Assembly: GCF_017357425.1 (NCBI RefSeq)
Contig: NZ_CP014571.1
Location: 4,030,001-4,094,000, forward strand
Source: Arthrobacter sp. D5-1
Lineage (GTDB): Bacteria > Actinomycetota > Actinomycetes > Actinomycetales > Micrococcaceae
Direction: 5' to 3'
Length of the DNA stretch: 64,000 nucleotides
In this document: positions 17,157 to 25,021 of the stretch, piece after piece
Layout: each line of letters starts with the position of its first letter
Numbering within the stretch: position 1 is the stretch's first letter
Notes under the pieces: generated by a model
Seen by the model: the letters and a program-made list of their open reading frames with translations, nothing else
Databases searched by the model: none
Told to the model about the DNA's origin: nothing
Translations under genes and position numbers: made by a program

Positions 17157-17837
17157 GTGGAACCACTTGAAACTGAGCGCCGTGTCATTGATGCTGCGGA
17201 AGCCTTGGCGCGAAGTCTCGGAGACAACGACAATCACACCGTTGCTGCAGCAGTGATGGATGTAGATGGACGTATTCACCAAGCAGTGAATGTCTACCAC
17301 TTCAACGGCGGCCCGTGCGCCGAACTCGTTGCCCTGGGAGTCGCGGCCACTGCGGGAGCCGTGCAGCTTCTGACCATCGCCGCTGCTGGTGACCGAGGGC
17401 GTGGCCTGATCCCTCCATGCGGTCGATGCCGGCAAGTTCTACTCGATCATCATCCAGACATCCTCGTCGCTGTGCCCTCGGAATCGGGGCCCGTTGTTCG
17501 GCCTGTTCGGAAGCTTCTGCCCGACACTTACTTCTACGCGGACGCCCGGGGGCGCCGTATTTTCCGGTTTAATAAGCGGTATCACGACGCCGTACTGTCG
17601 GGCGAGAAGACCACAACTATTCGCTGGGATGAACCAGTAACGGCGGGACCGGCGACGTTTGTTTTCGAGGACCACTCCGAGTTTGCGCATGTGGACGGAG
17701 AGATCATCTCTGTCGAGCAGACAAGGTTGCAGGATCTCGGCGCTGAGCACGCACGCGGACTCAAAGCTCACTACCCATTGATGCCCGAAGACGCCGTGCT
17801 GTCGCGTGTCTCATTCCTCGTCCAGGCTGCCCGGTAA
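17157..17837 (+). CDS. Cytidine deaminase-like / ASCH domain fusion
   Basis: 226 residues in two parts. Residues 1-120 are a cytidine deaminase fold: GPCAELVAL (CAE at 54-56) and PPCGRCRQVL (two Cys at 88 and 91) give the zinc ligands and catalytic Glu. Residues 133-226 (RIFRFNKRYHDAVLSGEKTT, then GEIISVEQTRLQDLG) match the ASCH fold, a small RNA- or nucleoside-binding domain related to PUA. The fusion may act on a modified or free nucleoside or an RNA base. The start is GTG. It is divergent from the split gene next to the IS element. Confidence 0.75.
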   Translation: MEPLETERRVIDAAEALARSLGDNDNHTVAAAVMDVDGRIHQAVNVYHFNGGPCAELVALGVAATAGAVQLLTIAAAGDRGRGLIPPCGRCRQVLLDHHPDILVAVPSESGPVVRPVRKLLPDTYFYADARGRRIFRFNKRYHDAVLSGEKTTTIRWDEPVTAGPATFVFEDHSEFAHVDGEIISVEQTRLQDLGAEHARGLKAHYPLMPEDAVLSRVSFLVQAAR

Positions 17838-17850
17838 GGGATCAGATTCG
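17828..17850. repeat. Half copy of palindromic repeat
   Basis: CTGCCCGGTAAGGGATCAGA supplies only the left arm. It overlaps the last codons of the deaminase-ASCH gene. Confidence 0.4.
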
Positions 17851-17865
17851 ACTGAGTACCTACGT

Positions 17866-17893
17866 CCGTTAAAGGATCCCATTCCGGGACGCA
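17866..17893. repeat. Palindromic intergenic repeat
   Basis: CCGTTAAAGGATCCCATTCC followed by GGGACGC; the GGATCC centre is kept while the arms have drifted. Confidence 0.6.
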
Positions 17894-17942
17894 CGGCGCG
17901 TCAATTAGCGTTGTGAAAGTGCCGCACATCCAACGCAGATGT

Positions 17943-18182
17943 TCATTGTTCGTCGTGGACAGATTGTTTGTACCGCCATCGGAGGACAAAAGAAACTGCA
18001 ATGGCGGCTAAGCAGCCAGCTAGCAGAGCGGTCCAGAAGACATATGATTCGGCTGAGAGCGGCTGCACTAGCGAAGCCCCCAACGTTAGTACGCAGAGCA
18101 CCCCGACAAGGAAGCCGCCACTCATCAGGACGACGACGGCCAACATCTGTAGCTGACGCAAGCGCTCGTTAGATGGGGTCAT
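17943..18182 (-). CDS. Two-helix membrane protein
   Basis: A 79-residue protein. Helices are at about 12-36 (MLAVVVLMSGGFLVGVLCVL) and 48-67 (VFWTALLAGCLAAIAVSFVL), with a short charged tail. An AAGGA site precedes the ATG. No family is recognised. Confidence 0.6.
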   Translation of the reverse strand: MTPSNERLRQLQMLAVVVLMSGGFLVGVLCVLTLGASLVQPLSAESYVFWTALLAGCLAAIAVSFVLRWRYKQSVHDEQ

Positions 18183-18263
18183 GGCAGTCCTTATGTTTCA
18201 CAGACTCAATCTAGCAACGCTGTGAAAGCTCTGTCGCCCGCAGTGTCCATCACCAGTCGCAAT

Positions 18264-18290
18264 GTCCGGTGAGGGATCCTTCACCGGACG
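18264..18290. repeat. Palindromic intergenic repeat
   Basis: TCCGGTGAGGGATCCTTCAC followed by CGGA; the two arms pair almost perfectly. It lies between two minus-strand genes. Confidence 0.7.
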
Positions 18291-18305
18291 CCGCCCCTAA
18301 CGTGG

Positions 18306-18908
18306 CTAGGAGCAGGTGCCCCCATACATGGGCACAGAAACTGTGGAGAATTTCCCGGTTGCAGTCTGGGTCACTCTGATAACCACACAGGCTGGCCCTT
18401 GGACCAAGGTCATCCCCGGGAACTGCGTAGGCCGGTCCTGACATGCAATGACCGTATAAGAACTCGGTAGGTCGAGGTCTTCTTGTCGGAGCGCTTCGCC
18501 GGTTTCCCATTCTGTTGCGGAAGCAACAATGAGTGACGCGTCTGCTGGGGTATCGATGGTGATGGTCCGTTCCCCAGATCCCGCTGCCACAGTTATCGGG
18601 GTTTTCCAAGCTCCAAATTCCGTGCCTCCACCGCTCGTGTAGGAATATCCGTTCATCTCGTCTCGGATGGGCCAGGAATAGTTGGTAGGACTGCCCTCCC
18701 AGGCAAGCGAGGAAACGCCTTCGGCCGTCGGAGCTTCGGGTGCGGGTGGAGGACTACCTTCCCATGCATCTCCGCAGGTCAGCGTAGAGGAAAGGTGAAG
18801 CCGAGGGCTGGCGGTATCCGGGACCGGATCCGATTGTGTCGGGGTGCAACCAGTGGCTCCCACTAAAACAGCCAACACCGCTGGCGCGAGGTTCCGAATT
18901 GAGTGCAT
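18306..18908 (-). CDS. Lipoprotein of unknown function
   Basis: A 200-residue protein starting MHSIRNLAPAVLAVLVGATG with the lipobox ATGC, so Cys21 is the lipidated residue. The mature part is beta-strand-rich (TPITVAAGSGERTITIDTPA, CVVIRVTQTATGKFSTVSVP), suggesting an immunoglobulin-like or C2-like sandwich displayed on the outer side of the membrane. No family is recognised. Confidence 0.65.
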   Translation of the reverse strand: MHSIRNLAPAVLAVLVGATGCTPTQSDPVPDTASPRLHLSSTLTCGDAWEGSPPPAPEAPTAEGVSSLAWEGSPTNYSWPIRDEMNGYSYTSGGGTEFGAWKTPITVAAGSGERTITIDTPADASLIVASATEWETGEALRQEDLDLPSSYTVIACQDRPTQFPGMTLVQGPACVVIRVTQTATGKFSTVSVPMYGGTCS

Positions 18909-18977
18909 AGCTGGCCCCCGTTGAGCTATTGAACAGCTCTAAGCACAGCACAGAACACTTCAAACTGGTACCCCAGC

Positions 18978-19004
18978 ACGATGAGGGATCCTTTGCCGGG
19001 CGCT
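18978..19004. repeat. Palindromic intergenic repeat
   Basis: ACGATGAGGGATCCTTTGCC followed by GGGCGC, just past the stop of the MOSC gene. Confidence 0.6.
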
Positions 19005-19792
19005 CAGCAGCTCGTTCGCACTTTGTAGGTGCCTTGAGCCAGCGAAGTTGAGGCTGCCGGTACCTCCGGACGACGGAGGATGACTCTGTCACCAATGCGA
19101 ACCTTTCCAGGACGACTGGTGTGTGCCTGCAATCCTAGATTCGTATTGTGGTGCGTGCCGAGCAGTTTGAGGATTTTCTGTTCGACGGCGACGCCTCGTT
19201 GCGACTGGTCGATCATTAGGCATCGGGGCATACCTTGGCCCAGACGCACACGTACCTGGTCACCAATGACCAATTCAGCACCAATCCAATTGTCTTCTTG
19301 GAAGACAGGTTCGGTTCCGGTGTCGATGATGATGTTGGCGCGGAACCGGCGCTCGTCCACCGGTTGTCCCGATAGTACGGCAATCGCTGCCAGAGATGAC
19401 GTCGTCACCAGATGCAGTGGTGTCTCGTCGTGGTGCTTGATTGTTGTTTCTCGGCGCAATCTCAACTGCTGGCCCAACACCTCGGACAGCGCCTGCGGGG
19501 CCGCAGGGTCATCGGCGTGATATTGAATGCCCTCCGGGCTTACCAGTATTGGGATGTCGTGACCGTCTTCTATTCGGGAGGACCATTGCATGAGCCCAAG
19601 GACGGGACGAAAACGCCGGGTACGTTTTCCGCTGGCGATGCCTCCATCATCGGTGTACACGGCCCACTTACGATCGTGCTGCAGTCCACCCGCCGTCACT
19701 CTGGCTATGCGCAGCGCCTCACCGGCGGTCGACTTGATGGGATAGCGGTACAACGATCGGACCGTTCCAACTAAGGTTCCCTCGTGTGTCAT
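19004..19792 (-). CDS. MOSC domain protein
   Basis: 262 residues. The N-terminal MOSC_N beta barrel starts GTVRSLYRYPIKSTAGEALR. The MOSC domain follows with RFRANIIIDTGTEPVFQEDN, GQGMPRCLMID (the conserved Cys of the sulfur-carrying site) and NLGLQAHTSRPGKVRIGDRV. Proteins of this type handle molybdenum cofactor-linked sulfur or reduce N-hydroxylated compounds. No molybdenum genes are nearby, so the substrate is open. Confidence 0.88.
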   Translation of the reverse strand: MTHEGTLVGTVRSLYRYPIKSTAGEALRIARVTAGGLQHDRKWAVYTDDGGIASGKRTRRFRPVLGLMQWSSRIEDGHDIPILVSPEGIQYHADDPAAPQALSEVLGQQLRLRRETTIKHHDETPLHLVTTSSLAAIAVLSGQPVDERRFRANIIIDTGTEPVFQEDNWIGAELVIGDQVRVRLGQGMPRCLMIDQSQRGVAVEQKILKLLGTHHNTNLGLQAHTSRPGKVRIGDRVILRRPEVPAASTSLAQGTYKVRTSC

Positions 19793-19880
19793 TCTGGCAT
19801 CATTCCACGCATGCGCTGGGGTGGTCCTACCCTACGTTCCTCGTGTGCAATTGGTTCCAATCGTCCAGGCAGCGACCCGA

Positions 19881-19906
19881 GTCCGGTTAGGGATCGGCTT
19901 GCGCAC
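19881..19906. repeat. Palindromic repeat, degenerate
   Basis: GTCCGGTTAGGGATCGGCTT plus GCGCAC; the left arm is conserved and the right arm has drifted. Confidence 0.45.
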
Positions 19907-19917
19907 CGTTCCGCCGG

Positions 19918-20379
19918 CTATTCATAGAAGGACAGCCCATACGAGTAGCTCGTCATTCTCGGTCTCCTCCTTGGAAGGGGCGGAAAAGGGGACTTCTCGC
20001 AGCCTATCGAGCTGATGAATCCAGGAGTCTGGTCTGAGAGTATCCGGTCTATGACTAGGGCTGAATCATTGGTCGTACGGATTCTGCCTCCAAAGGGCAA
20101 CCGGCTTTGCGAGGTGAGTGAACAACGCAGTTGGCCAGCCTGCTCGTCATACCAAGCGTAAAAAGTTCCACGATGTGGAGCCGCTTTGAATCGGTTCCGC
20201 AGTCCATTGACGACTTCATCGAGCGCGGCAGCAAGATCTCCGGCAGAAGAACGGGGCAAAGGAGCCACAGAGTACGCCCAAGTGTTTGCTCTCAACTCTT
20301 TCTCTGGGTGATCCGGCAACAGCAATATGTCTGGATCGTCAAGATAGGACGCGACCTGGGCGGCAAGTGTTTCAATCAC
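19918..20379 (-). CDS. Hypothetical soluble protein
   Basis: A 153-residue protein (MIETLAAQVASYLDDPDILL; RGTFYAWYDEQAGQLRCSLT). The Arg/Pro-rich end (FPPLPRRRPRMTSYSYGLSF) is unlike the rest and could result from a frameshift. No signal, membrane helix or recognised family. Confidence 0.55.
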   Translation of the reverse strand: MIETLAAQVASYLDDPDILLLPDHPEKELRANTWAYSVAPLPRSSAGDLAAALDEVVNGLRNRFKAAPHRGTFYAWYDEQAGQLRCSLTSQSRLPFGGRIRTTNDSALVIDRILSDQTPGFISSIGCEKSPFPPLPRRRPRMTSYSYGLSFYE

Positions 20380-20433
20380 GGCCGAATTCTATAAGGCATG
20401 TGTCTTGCGAGGCAGCCAAACCGGTTTGAGCTT

Positions 20434-20459
20434 GGCCCGGTGAGGGACGCTTGCCGAAC
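20434..20459. repeat. Palindromic intergenic repeat
   Basis: GGCCCGGTGAGGGACGCTTG plus CCGAAC: strong left arm, weakened centre. Confidence 0.5.
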
Positions 20460-20506
20460 AAAAAAGGGCACGGTGAGCCATCCGTTATCGTTCACGATGC
20501 TGCCGG

Positions 20507-20896
20507 TCAGACCTCTACTTTGTAGCCAAGAGCGAGGTCAGCGGCGTTCAATCCTCTGATGCCCCAGTTCACCTTGGGAGTCTCGGTAATCGTGATCTCA
20601 AGACTGTGCGGCGCGATCCCGGCTTCCGCCTCGATGCGATGGAAAAGCTCTGCGATCAACGCACGTTTGGCATCATCAGAGCGCCCCTGAAACATGGAGA
20701 TCTCAATAATTGTGTAGTCGGCACCGCGATCCTCAGGATGAACGAAGTCCTCATCGTCCAGCAGGATAAAGCGCTGAAAGCACTTGTCTGCCGGATACTC
20801 CAAAGCGGCCATGACAGCACCGTGAATCGCAGTCTTCAACGTCGCCCGCCGAGGGCCAAGTGTCCCTCGATGCCCGTAAACGATAATTTGTGCCAT
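20507..20896 (-). CDS. Tautomerase/MIF-superfamily protein
   Basis: 129 residues (MAQIIVYGHRGTLGPRRATL; LIAELFHRIEAEAGIAPHSL; EITITETPKVNWGIRGLNAA). The C-terminal stretch is typical of the larger tautomerases. The residue after Met is Ala rather than the catalytic Pro of 4-oxalocrotonate tautomerases, so classical proline-based chemistry is doubtful, unless the start differs. ATG 20896 is the only start that keeps the fold compact. Confidence 0.7.
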   Translation of the reverse strand: MAQIIVYGHRGTLGPRRATLKTAIHGAVMAALEYPADKCFQRFILLDDEDFVHPEDRGADYTIIEISMFQGRSDDAKRALIAELFHRIEAEAGIAPHSLEITITETPKVNWGIRGLNAADLALGYKVEV

Positions 20897-20953
20897 GCGA
20901 GCACCATACCTGTCTGCGGGGAATGAAGCCGGCGGCCGAACGGGCACCAAAGC

Positions 20954-20981
20954 GTCCGGTGAGGGATCCTCCACCGGGCAT
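20954..20981. repeat. Palindromic intergenic repeat
   Basis: GTCCGGTGAGGGATCCTCCA followed by CCGGGCA, close to the consensus, 58 bp upstream of the tautomerase start. Confidence 0.7.
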
Positions 20982-21039
20982 TGCACGTAGACTCCCAGCG
21001 CGCCAGCACCCGCTGTGGTCCCGATCCACTATCGGACGC

Positions 21040-21147
21040 TCAGAACCAATTCAGGACATCTTGCATTAGCCACATGACCAAGCCGAAGAGCAGGAAGATC
21101 GGCATGAGGTACAACACCCAGATGCCGTGAATTTTCCGCTTTGTCAT
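21040..21147 (-). CDS. 35-residue single-pass membrane protein
   Basis: Too short for the supplied translations. It reads MTKRKIHGIW, then a hydrophobic helix (VLYLMPIFLLFGLVMWLM) and QDVLNWF. A consensus AAGGAG ribosome site sits seven bases before the ATG, which is the main reason to believe it. The positive N-terminus and the single helix suggest an inner-membrane microprotein. Confidence 0.6.
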   Translation of the reverse strand: MTKRKIHGIWVLYLMPIFLLFGLVMWLMQDVLNWF

Positions 21148-21324
21148 GCGAGGCTCCTTCCGTTGACTGCGAGTTTACCCAGAGCCGCAGCCCGAACCTG
21201 CCTAGTATCGAGACAAGTCCTGCATATTGCGCAACGGAGCGAGGGGCATCAGCCAACTTTGGATATCCCTGTCGCGCAGCTCTTGGATTGAAAATTTCTC
21301 GGCTGCCGATTGAGCGCCCGTAAG

Positions 21325-21450
21325 CCGATCGTGTGGCGGCCGCTGGTCAGCGATCCTTTGGCTTGGCGGACGTCGGCGCTGTGGTTGAGGAGCCGTAGGT
21401 CAGCGGAGACGGTTGCGTTCAAGGCGGGCTGTTGCGGCCGGGCTGGAGGC
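21325..21450 (+). pseudogene. Remnant of a LysR C-terminus
   Basis: The stretch IVWRPLVSDPLAWRTSALWL matches the C-terminal end of the LysR protein encoded at 45952-46845 (IVWRPLVGDPLAWRTSALWL there). It then drifts out of register. It is followed by the same intergenic sequence and the same DUF1304 gene as at the other locus, so it is the scar of a segment duplication and not a gene. Confidence 0.8.
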
Positions 21451-21564
21451 GGGCGGGCATGGGTAGTGGACTGCGTTTGCAAACCAGCCCTTGAAGGTCT
21501 TCGCGCCTGAAGCGTAACCTGCACGCAAGAAGCGGAGATTGCAAGATTGGCCTAGGAGCGCGGC

Positions 21565-21948
21565 ATGAATGTGCTGAGCCAGATACTCGCCGGATCCACC
21601 AGCCTGGCGCTGATAAGCGTTGGCATCCTGGAGATCTTCTTCCATGGCGATCAACGGTTCCACCGGATCTTCCTGATTAGGCCGGAAGACGTGCGCGCCG
21701 TGCGGATGTGGGCGATGAATGTTGGCGCCTACAACATCACCTTCGGCTTGGGCATCGCAGTGGGCCTGTGGCTGGTGAACTTCTCAGGCAATCCCGCCAG
21801 CGGGTCGGCCATAGTTATCTTCTGCTGCTCGTGCCACGTCTTCCTTGGTTTCTGGCTGTGGGTCACAGAGAAGCGCCTTCTGGTCAGCGCCATCGGCCAG
21901 GCGCTCTTCCCGGCGCTGGCAATCGTCTTCTACGTTCTCTTTCACTAG
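21565..21948 (+). CDS. DUF1304 membrane protein, copy 1
   Basis: 127 residues, four membrane helices (about 5-25, 52-72, 79-98, 106-126), the size and layout of DUF1304 proteins (MNVLSQILAGSTSLALISVG; FHRIFLIRPEDVRAVRMWAM; VFLGFWLWVTEKRLLVSAIG). Function unknown. It is about 95% identical to the copy at 47057-47440. Both have the same upstream 60 bp, including the GCGGAGATTGCAAGAT stretch. Confidence 0.85.
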   Translation: MNVLSQILAGSTSLALISVGILEIFFHGDQRFHRIFLIRPEDVRAVRMWAMNVGAYNITFGLGIAVGLWLVNFSGNPASGSAIVIFCCSCHVFLGFWLWVTEKRLLVSAIGQALFPALAIVFYVLFH

Positions 21949-22005
21949 GGGGTGGTGGTTGGCGAATGCTAGTAGCGGCGTTTTTGGTTGCTACGCGCCA
22001 CAGCA

Positions 22006-22033
22006 GCGCCCGTAGGGGATCGGCCTGCGGACG
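22006..22033. repeat. Palindromic repeat, degenerate
   Basis: GCGCCCGTAGGGGATCGGCC plus TGCGGACG, in the 211-bp gap before the acetyltransferase gene. Confidence 0.4.
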
Positions 22034-22159
22034 TTCGACGAGCCGTCTGGGGGTCTGATCGGCAGACTACCGTGTCACACTTCGCTGGCTTTGGGCCCGG
22101 CCCGCCAGCAGGCTTCGGAGACGTTGAGTGGGGTCAACGCCCGGCACCCTTGAGGAAGC

Positions 22160-22993
22160 ATGCTTGAATGGATCATCATGGAAGCCGCGAATTTTCCGCT
22201 TGGCTCTGAATCCGATCTGCAGCACGCGATGGAACAGAATCTAGCTGAGCATGCCAGTCACTTGCACCGTAACCGCCTCGGTGCCTCCGTCGCGAAAACA
22301 GCCGATCTCCTGATCGCCGATAGCGGCCTGGCCGACGACACCTTCAACATCGTCGCCGCAGCCCAATTTGCTCAGGACACAGCGCAAACCCGCACCGCGG
22401 AGACGGTCCGAACCCTGGAATCCACCGGCCGCCCGTTCTCCTGGTGGGTAGGCCCGGCCTCGACTCCTGGCAATCTTGCCGAATACCTTGAGAACGCCGG
22501 CCTCGAGGCGTCAGAGACAGAGACAGGCATGTGGAAGGGCCTGCACGGCGATCTCCCTGAGACGCGAGTAGAAGACCTGACAATCCGTCAGGTGACCACC
22601 CAGGAACAGCTCGCCGATTACGCCGCGATCCTCGCTGCAAACTGGAGCCCGCCAGCAGCCACGGTCCAGCAATTCTTTGCCGAGGCCGCAGACTCTGCCC
22701 TCGCCACCGATTGTCCCGCTCGCTACCTGGTCGGATACATAAACGGTCGCCCCGTCTGTTCGGCCGAAGTGTTCTTGCATTCGAGCGTCGCCGGGATTTA
22801 CAACATTGCCACGCTCGCCTCCGACCGCCGGCGGGGTTACGGCAGCGCAATCACCGTGGCCGCACTCGACACCGCGCGCGAAGCCGGATACGAAACCGCA
22901 GTATTGCAGGCCTCCGAGGACGGAGAACCCGTGTACCGCCGTCTCGGGTTTAAACCCTGTGGCCACTTCACGGAATACGCCATCAGTCCCTAA
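22160..22993 (+). CDS. GNAT-family N-acetyltransferase
   Basis: 277 residues. The C-terminal GNAT domain shows the acetyl-CoA binding motif in [20 protein letters not shown] and the ending [18 protein letters not shown]. The N-terminal 130 residues form a second, degenerate lobe, as in double-GNAT proteins. GAGGAAG precedes ATG 22160; ATG 22178 is an alternative. The substrate is unknown. Confidence 0.85.
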   Translation: MLEWIIMEAANFPLGSESDLQHAMEQNLAEHASHLHRNRLGASVAKTADLLIADSGLADDTFNIVAAAQFAQDTAQTRTAETVRTLESTGRPFSWWVGPASTPGNLAEYLENAGLEASETETGMWKGLHGDLPETRVEDLTIRQVTTQEQLADYAAILAANWSPPAATVQQFFAEAADSALATDCPARYLVGYINGRPVCSAEVFLHSSVAGIYNIATLASDRRRGYGSAITVAALDTAREAGYETAVLQASEDGEPVYRRLGFKPCGHFTEYAISP

Positions 22994-23158
22994 CTCCGCC
23001 TTGCCACCTCACGTCCCCTCATCGGCACAAGAAACCCCTGTCCGTCACAGAGCCGATGTGATTGTCCGTGGAAGTGTGCGTGAAGGTTCATTCTCGCTGG
23101 CTCTTCAACGTCCTGAACTCTGGGCGAATCGGGACTGCCCAGTTCAGTGTCACCCGCT

Positions 23159-23893
23159 TTACTCCCTCGGCCGCATCAGCGGCGGGTTCAGCACCGCGCG
23201 GGCGGGTTGGCCCGCCGTCGGACGCGCAGCGGGGGCGAGCCTGAACAGCGCAGCCGGCCGACCGGCGTCGCCCGCTGTCATTCGCCCGGTGTCCTCAAGG
23301 AAACCGGGTGTCCCGGTCGCTTTTCGGTGGAAGTTCCGCGGGTCCAAGCGGGTCCCCCACACGGCCTCGTAAACGGCGCGAAGCTGGGCGATGGTGAATT
23401 CGTCGCCACAGAAGGCAGCACCCAGCGGCGAGTATTCCAGCTTCGACTTGGCCCGCTCCAAAGCGTCGTCGAGGATGCGCGCATGGTCAAAGGCCAGCTC
23501 GAGCCTCCCATCAAGGACCTCCCGCACCGGATACCAAGCCGCCTGTTCAGCGTCGCTGCCCGCCGACAACACCGGAAAGTCGGGCGCGAGCAGCAGGTGC
23601 GCGACGGTCAGGACGTCGCCGCGGGGGTCGCGCCCCCTGGGGCCATAACTGCCCAGTTGCTCCAGGTGCCCGGGAAGATGCTCGACGCCGGTCTCCTCCG
23701 CCAGTTCCCGACCCGCCGCTTCGAGCAGGTCCTCGCCCGCCAGAACGAAGCCACCCGGGAGGGCCAGCTTTCCTTTGAAGGGCTCGATGAGTCGGGTAAT
23801 GAGCAGGATATTCAGCTCACCGTTGCGCACAGTAAGGGCGACGACGTCGACCGTCACCGGGAAGCGCTCGGGCGCGAAATGGGATGCAGGCAT
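23159..23893 (-). CDS. Nudix/NrtR-type protein: ADP-ribose-responsive regulator or pyrophosphatase
   Basis: 244 residues. Residues 10-140 are a Nudix domain with a complete Nudix box (G-x5-E-x7-REUxEExGU, in GEDLLEAAGRELAEETGV). Residues 155-205 (FCGDEFTIAQLRAVYEAVWG, then NFHRKATGTPGFLEDTG) are the winged helix seen in NrtR regulators of NAD metabolism. Because the Nudix box is intact, it may still hydrolyse ADP-ribose-like substrates. It is divergent from an SPFH / NAD-kinase-like pair with palindromes between. Confidence 0.85.
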   Translation of the reverse strand: MPASHFAPERFPVTVDVVALTVRNGELNILLITRLIEPFKGKLALPGGFVLAGEDLLEAAGRELAEETGVEHLPGHLEQLGSYGPRGRDPRGDVLTVAHLLLAPDFPVLSAGSDAEQAAWYPVREVLDGRLELAFDHARILDDALERAKSKLEYSPLGAAFCGDEFTIAQLRAVYEAVWGTRLDPRNFHRKATGTPGFLEDTGRMTAGDAGRPAALFRLAPAARPTAGQPARAVLNPPLMRPRE

Positions 23894-23910
23894 GTATCAA
23901 GCATAGGAAG

Positions 23911-23980
23911 TTATCGTCATGTTGACAATAAAGCTGAGTACGCCCTAGGGTGTAGTTATCGTCAAGTTGACGAGAATAAC
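23911..23980. promoter_or_regulatory. Two palindromic NrtR-like operators
   Basis: TTATCGTCATGTTGACAATA (23911-23931) and TTATCGTCAAGTTGACGAGA within 23955-23980 share the core GTCA-x-GTTGAC. Both are near-perfect inverted repeats flanked by TTAT/ATAA. They lie 18-88 bp from the two divergent starts, so one protein could control both directions. Assignment to the neighbouring NrtR-like protein is inferred. Confidence 0.65.
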
Positions 23981-23996
23981 TGAAAGCGAGAACATC

Positions 23997-25013
23997 ATGG
24001 CCACCATCAAGCGCTACCCCTGGCTCAGCCACTTCCTCGGCAGCCCCACCGGCTACGTCGTCCACCTTCAAAAGGGCGCCGTCAAACACCAAGGCGTGGG
24101 CCAGGCTTTCTTCTTCCGCCCTGCGAACTCTGTGCTGAGCGAGGTTCCCGTGGACGACCAGGAACTGCCCACCCTTTTCCACGCCATCACCCGCGACCAC
24201 CAGGACGTCAGTGTTCAGGCCAACGTGACCTACCGATTCATCGACCCCGTGGCCGTCTCCACCCGGCTCGACTTCGGACTGCAAACCGCGGGCAAGGCGC
24301 CGTCCACCGGACGTGAGCAGGTCTCCACGATCATCGGCCAGCTGTGCCAAAGCCACGCGATCGACCAGATCGCCACCACCACCCTCGCCGAGGCGCTCGA
24401 ACGCGGCGTCAGCCAACTCCGACTGGTCCTCACGGAGGCCCTGCGGGCAGATGCCAGACTGCAATCCACGGGCATCGAAATCCTCGGCGTTCAGGTGTTG
24501 GCCGTCCGGCCCGAAGCCGACGTCGAACGCGCCCTGCAGACTCCGGTCCGGGAGCAACTTCAAGCCGAAGCGGACCGCGCTGTTTACGAGAGGCGGGCAG
24601 TCGCCGTCGAACGCGAACGCACCATCTCCGAGAACGAGATGGCCAGCCAGATCGAACTCGCCGTACGCCGCGAGAACCTGGTGGCCCAAGAAGGCACGAA
24701 CGCCCGCCGCGCCGCAGAAGAGAAGGCCGCCGCTGGATTGATTGAGGCGCAGGGTTCTGCTGAACGGCAAGGAATTGGCGCAGCAGCCGAGGCAAACCAA
24801 ATCCGCCTGGTGGGCGAAGCAGCCGCCGCCCGCGAAGCCGCCACTATGGAGGTTTACCGCAATATGGAACAGGCCACGCTTTTGGCTCTGGCCCTGAAGG
24901 ACGCTGCCGGAAGCCTGCCGAACATCGGGAACCTGACCATCACTCCGGACCTGCTCAGTGGAGCACTTGCCGGGCTGTTCAAGGAACCAGCCACAACTGA
25001 GCTCACCAAGTAA
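23997..25013 (+). CDS. SPFH/band-7 domain protein
   Basis: 338 residues. The SPFH (stomatin/prohibitin/flotillin) domain occupies about residues 30-190 (VQANVTYRFIDPVAVSTRLD; GIEILGVQVLAVRPEADVER). A long alanine/glutamate-rich coiled coil follows (190-290), with a short hydrophobic C-terminal part. There is no clear N-terminal membrane anchor, unlike most family members. It heads a two-gene operon with the NAD-kinase-like gene, behind NrtR-like operators. Confidence 0.88.
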   Translation: MATIKRYPWLSHFLGSPTGYVVHLQKGAVKHQGVGQAFFFRPANSVLSEVPVDDQELPTLFHAITRDHQDVSVQANVTYRFIDPVAVSTRLDFGLQTAGKAPSTGREQVSTIIGQLCQSHAIDQIATTTLAEALERGVSQLRLVLTEALRADARLQSTGIEILGVQVLAVRPEADVERALQTPVREQLQAEADRAVYERRAVAVERERTISENEMASQIELAVRRENLVAQEGTNARRAAEEKAAAGLIEAQGSAERQGIGAAAEANQIRLVGEAAAAREAATMEVYRNMEQATLLALALKDAAGSLPNIGNLTITPDLLSGALAGLFKEPATTELTK

Positions 25014-25021
25014 GGATCGTC

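Noticed and set aside
8072..22033. CRISPR array interpretation of the repeated 27-bp elements
   Set aside because: The copies are hundreds to thousands of bases apart with genes between, spacers are not uniform, and no cas gene is present.
24344..24795. Arg/Pro-rich frames on both strands within the SPFH gene
   Set aside because: Shadow frames caused by the coiled-coil codon pattern; no ribosome sites or family features.
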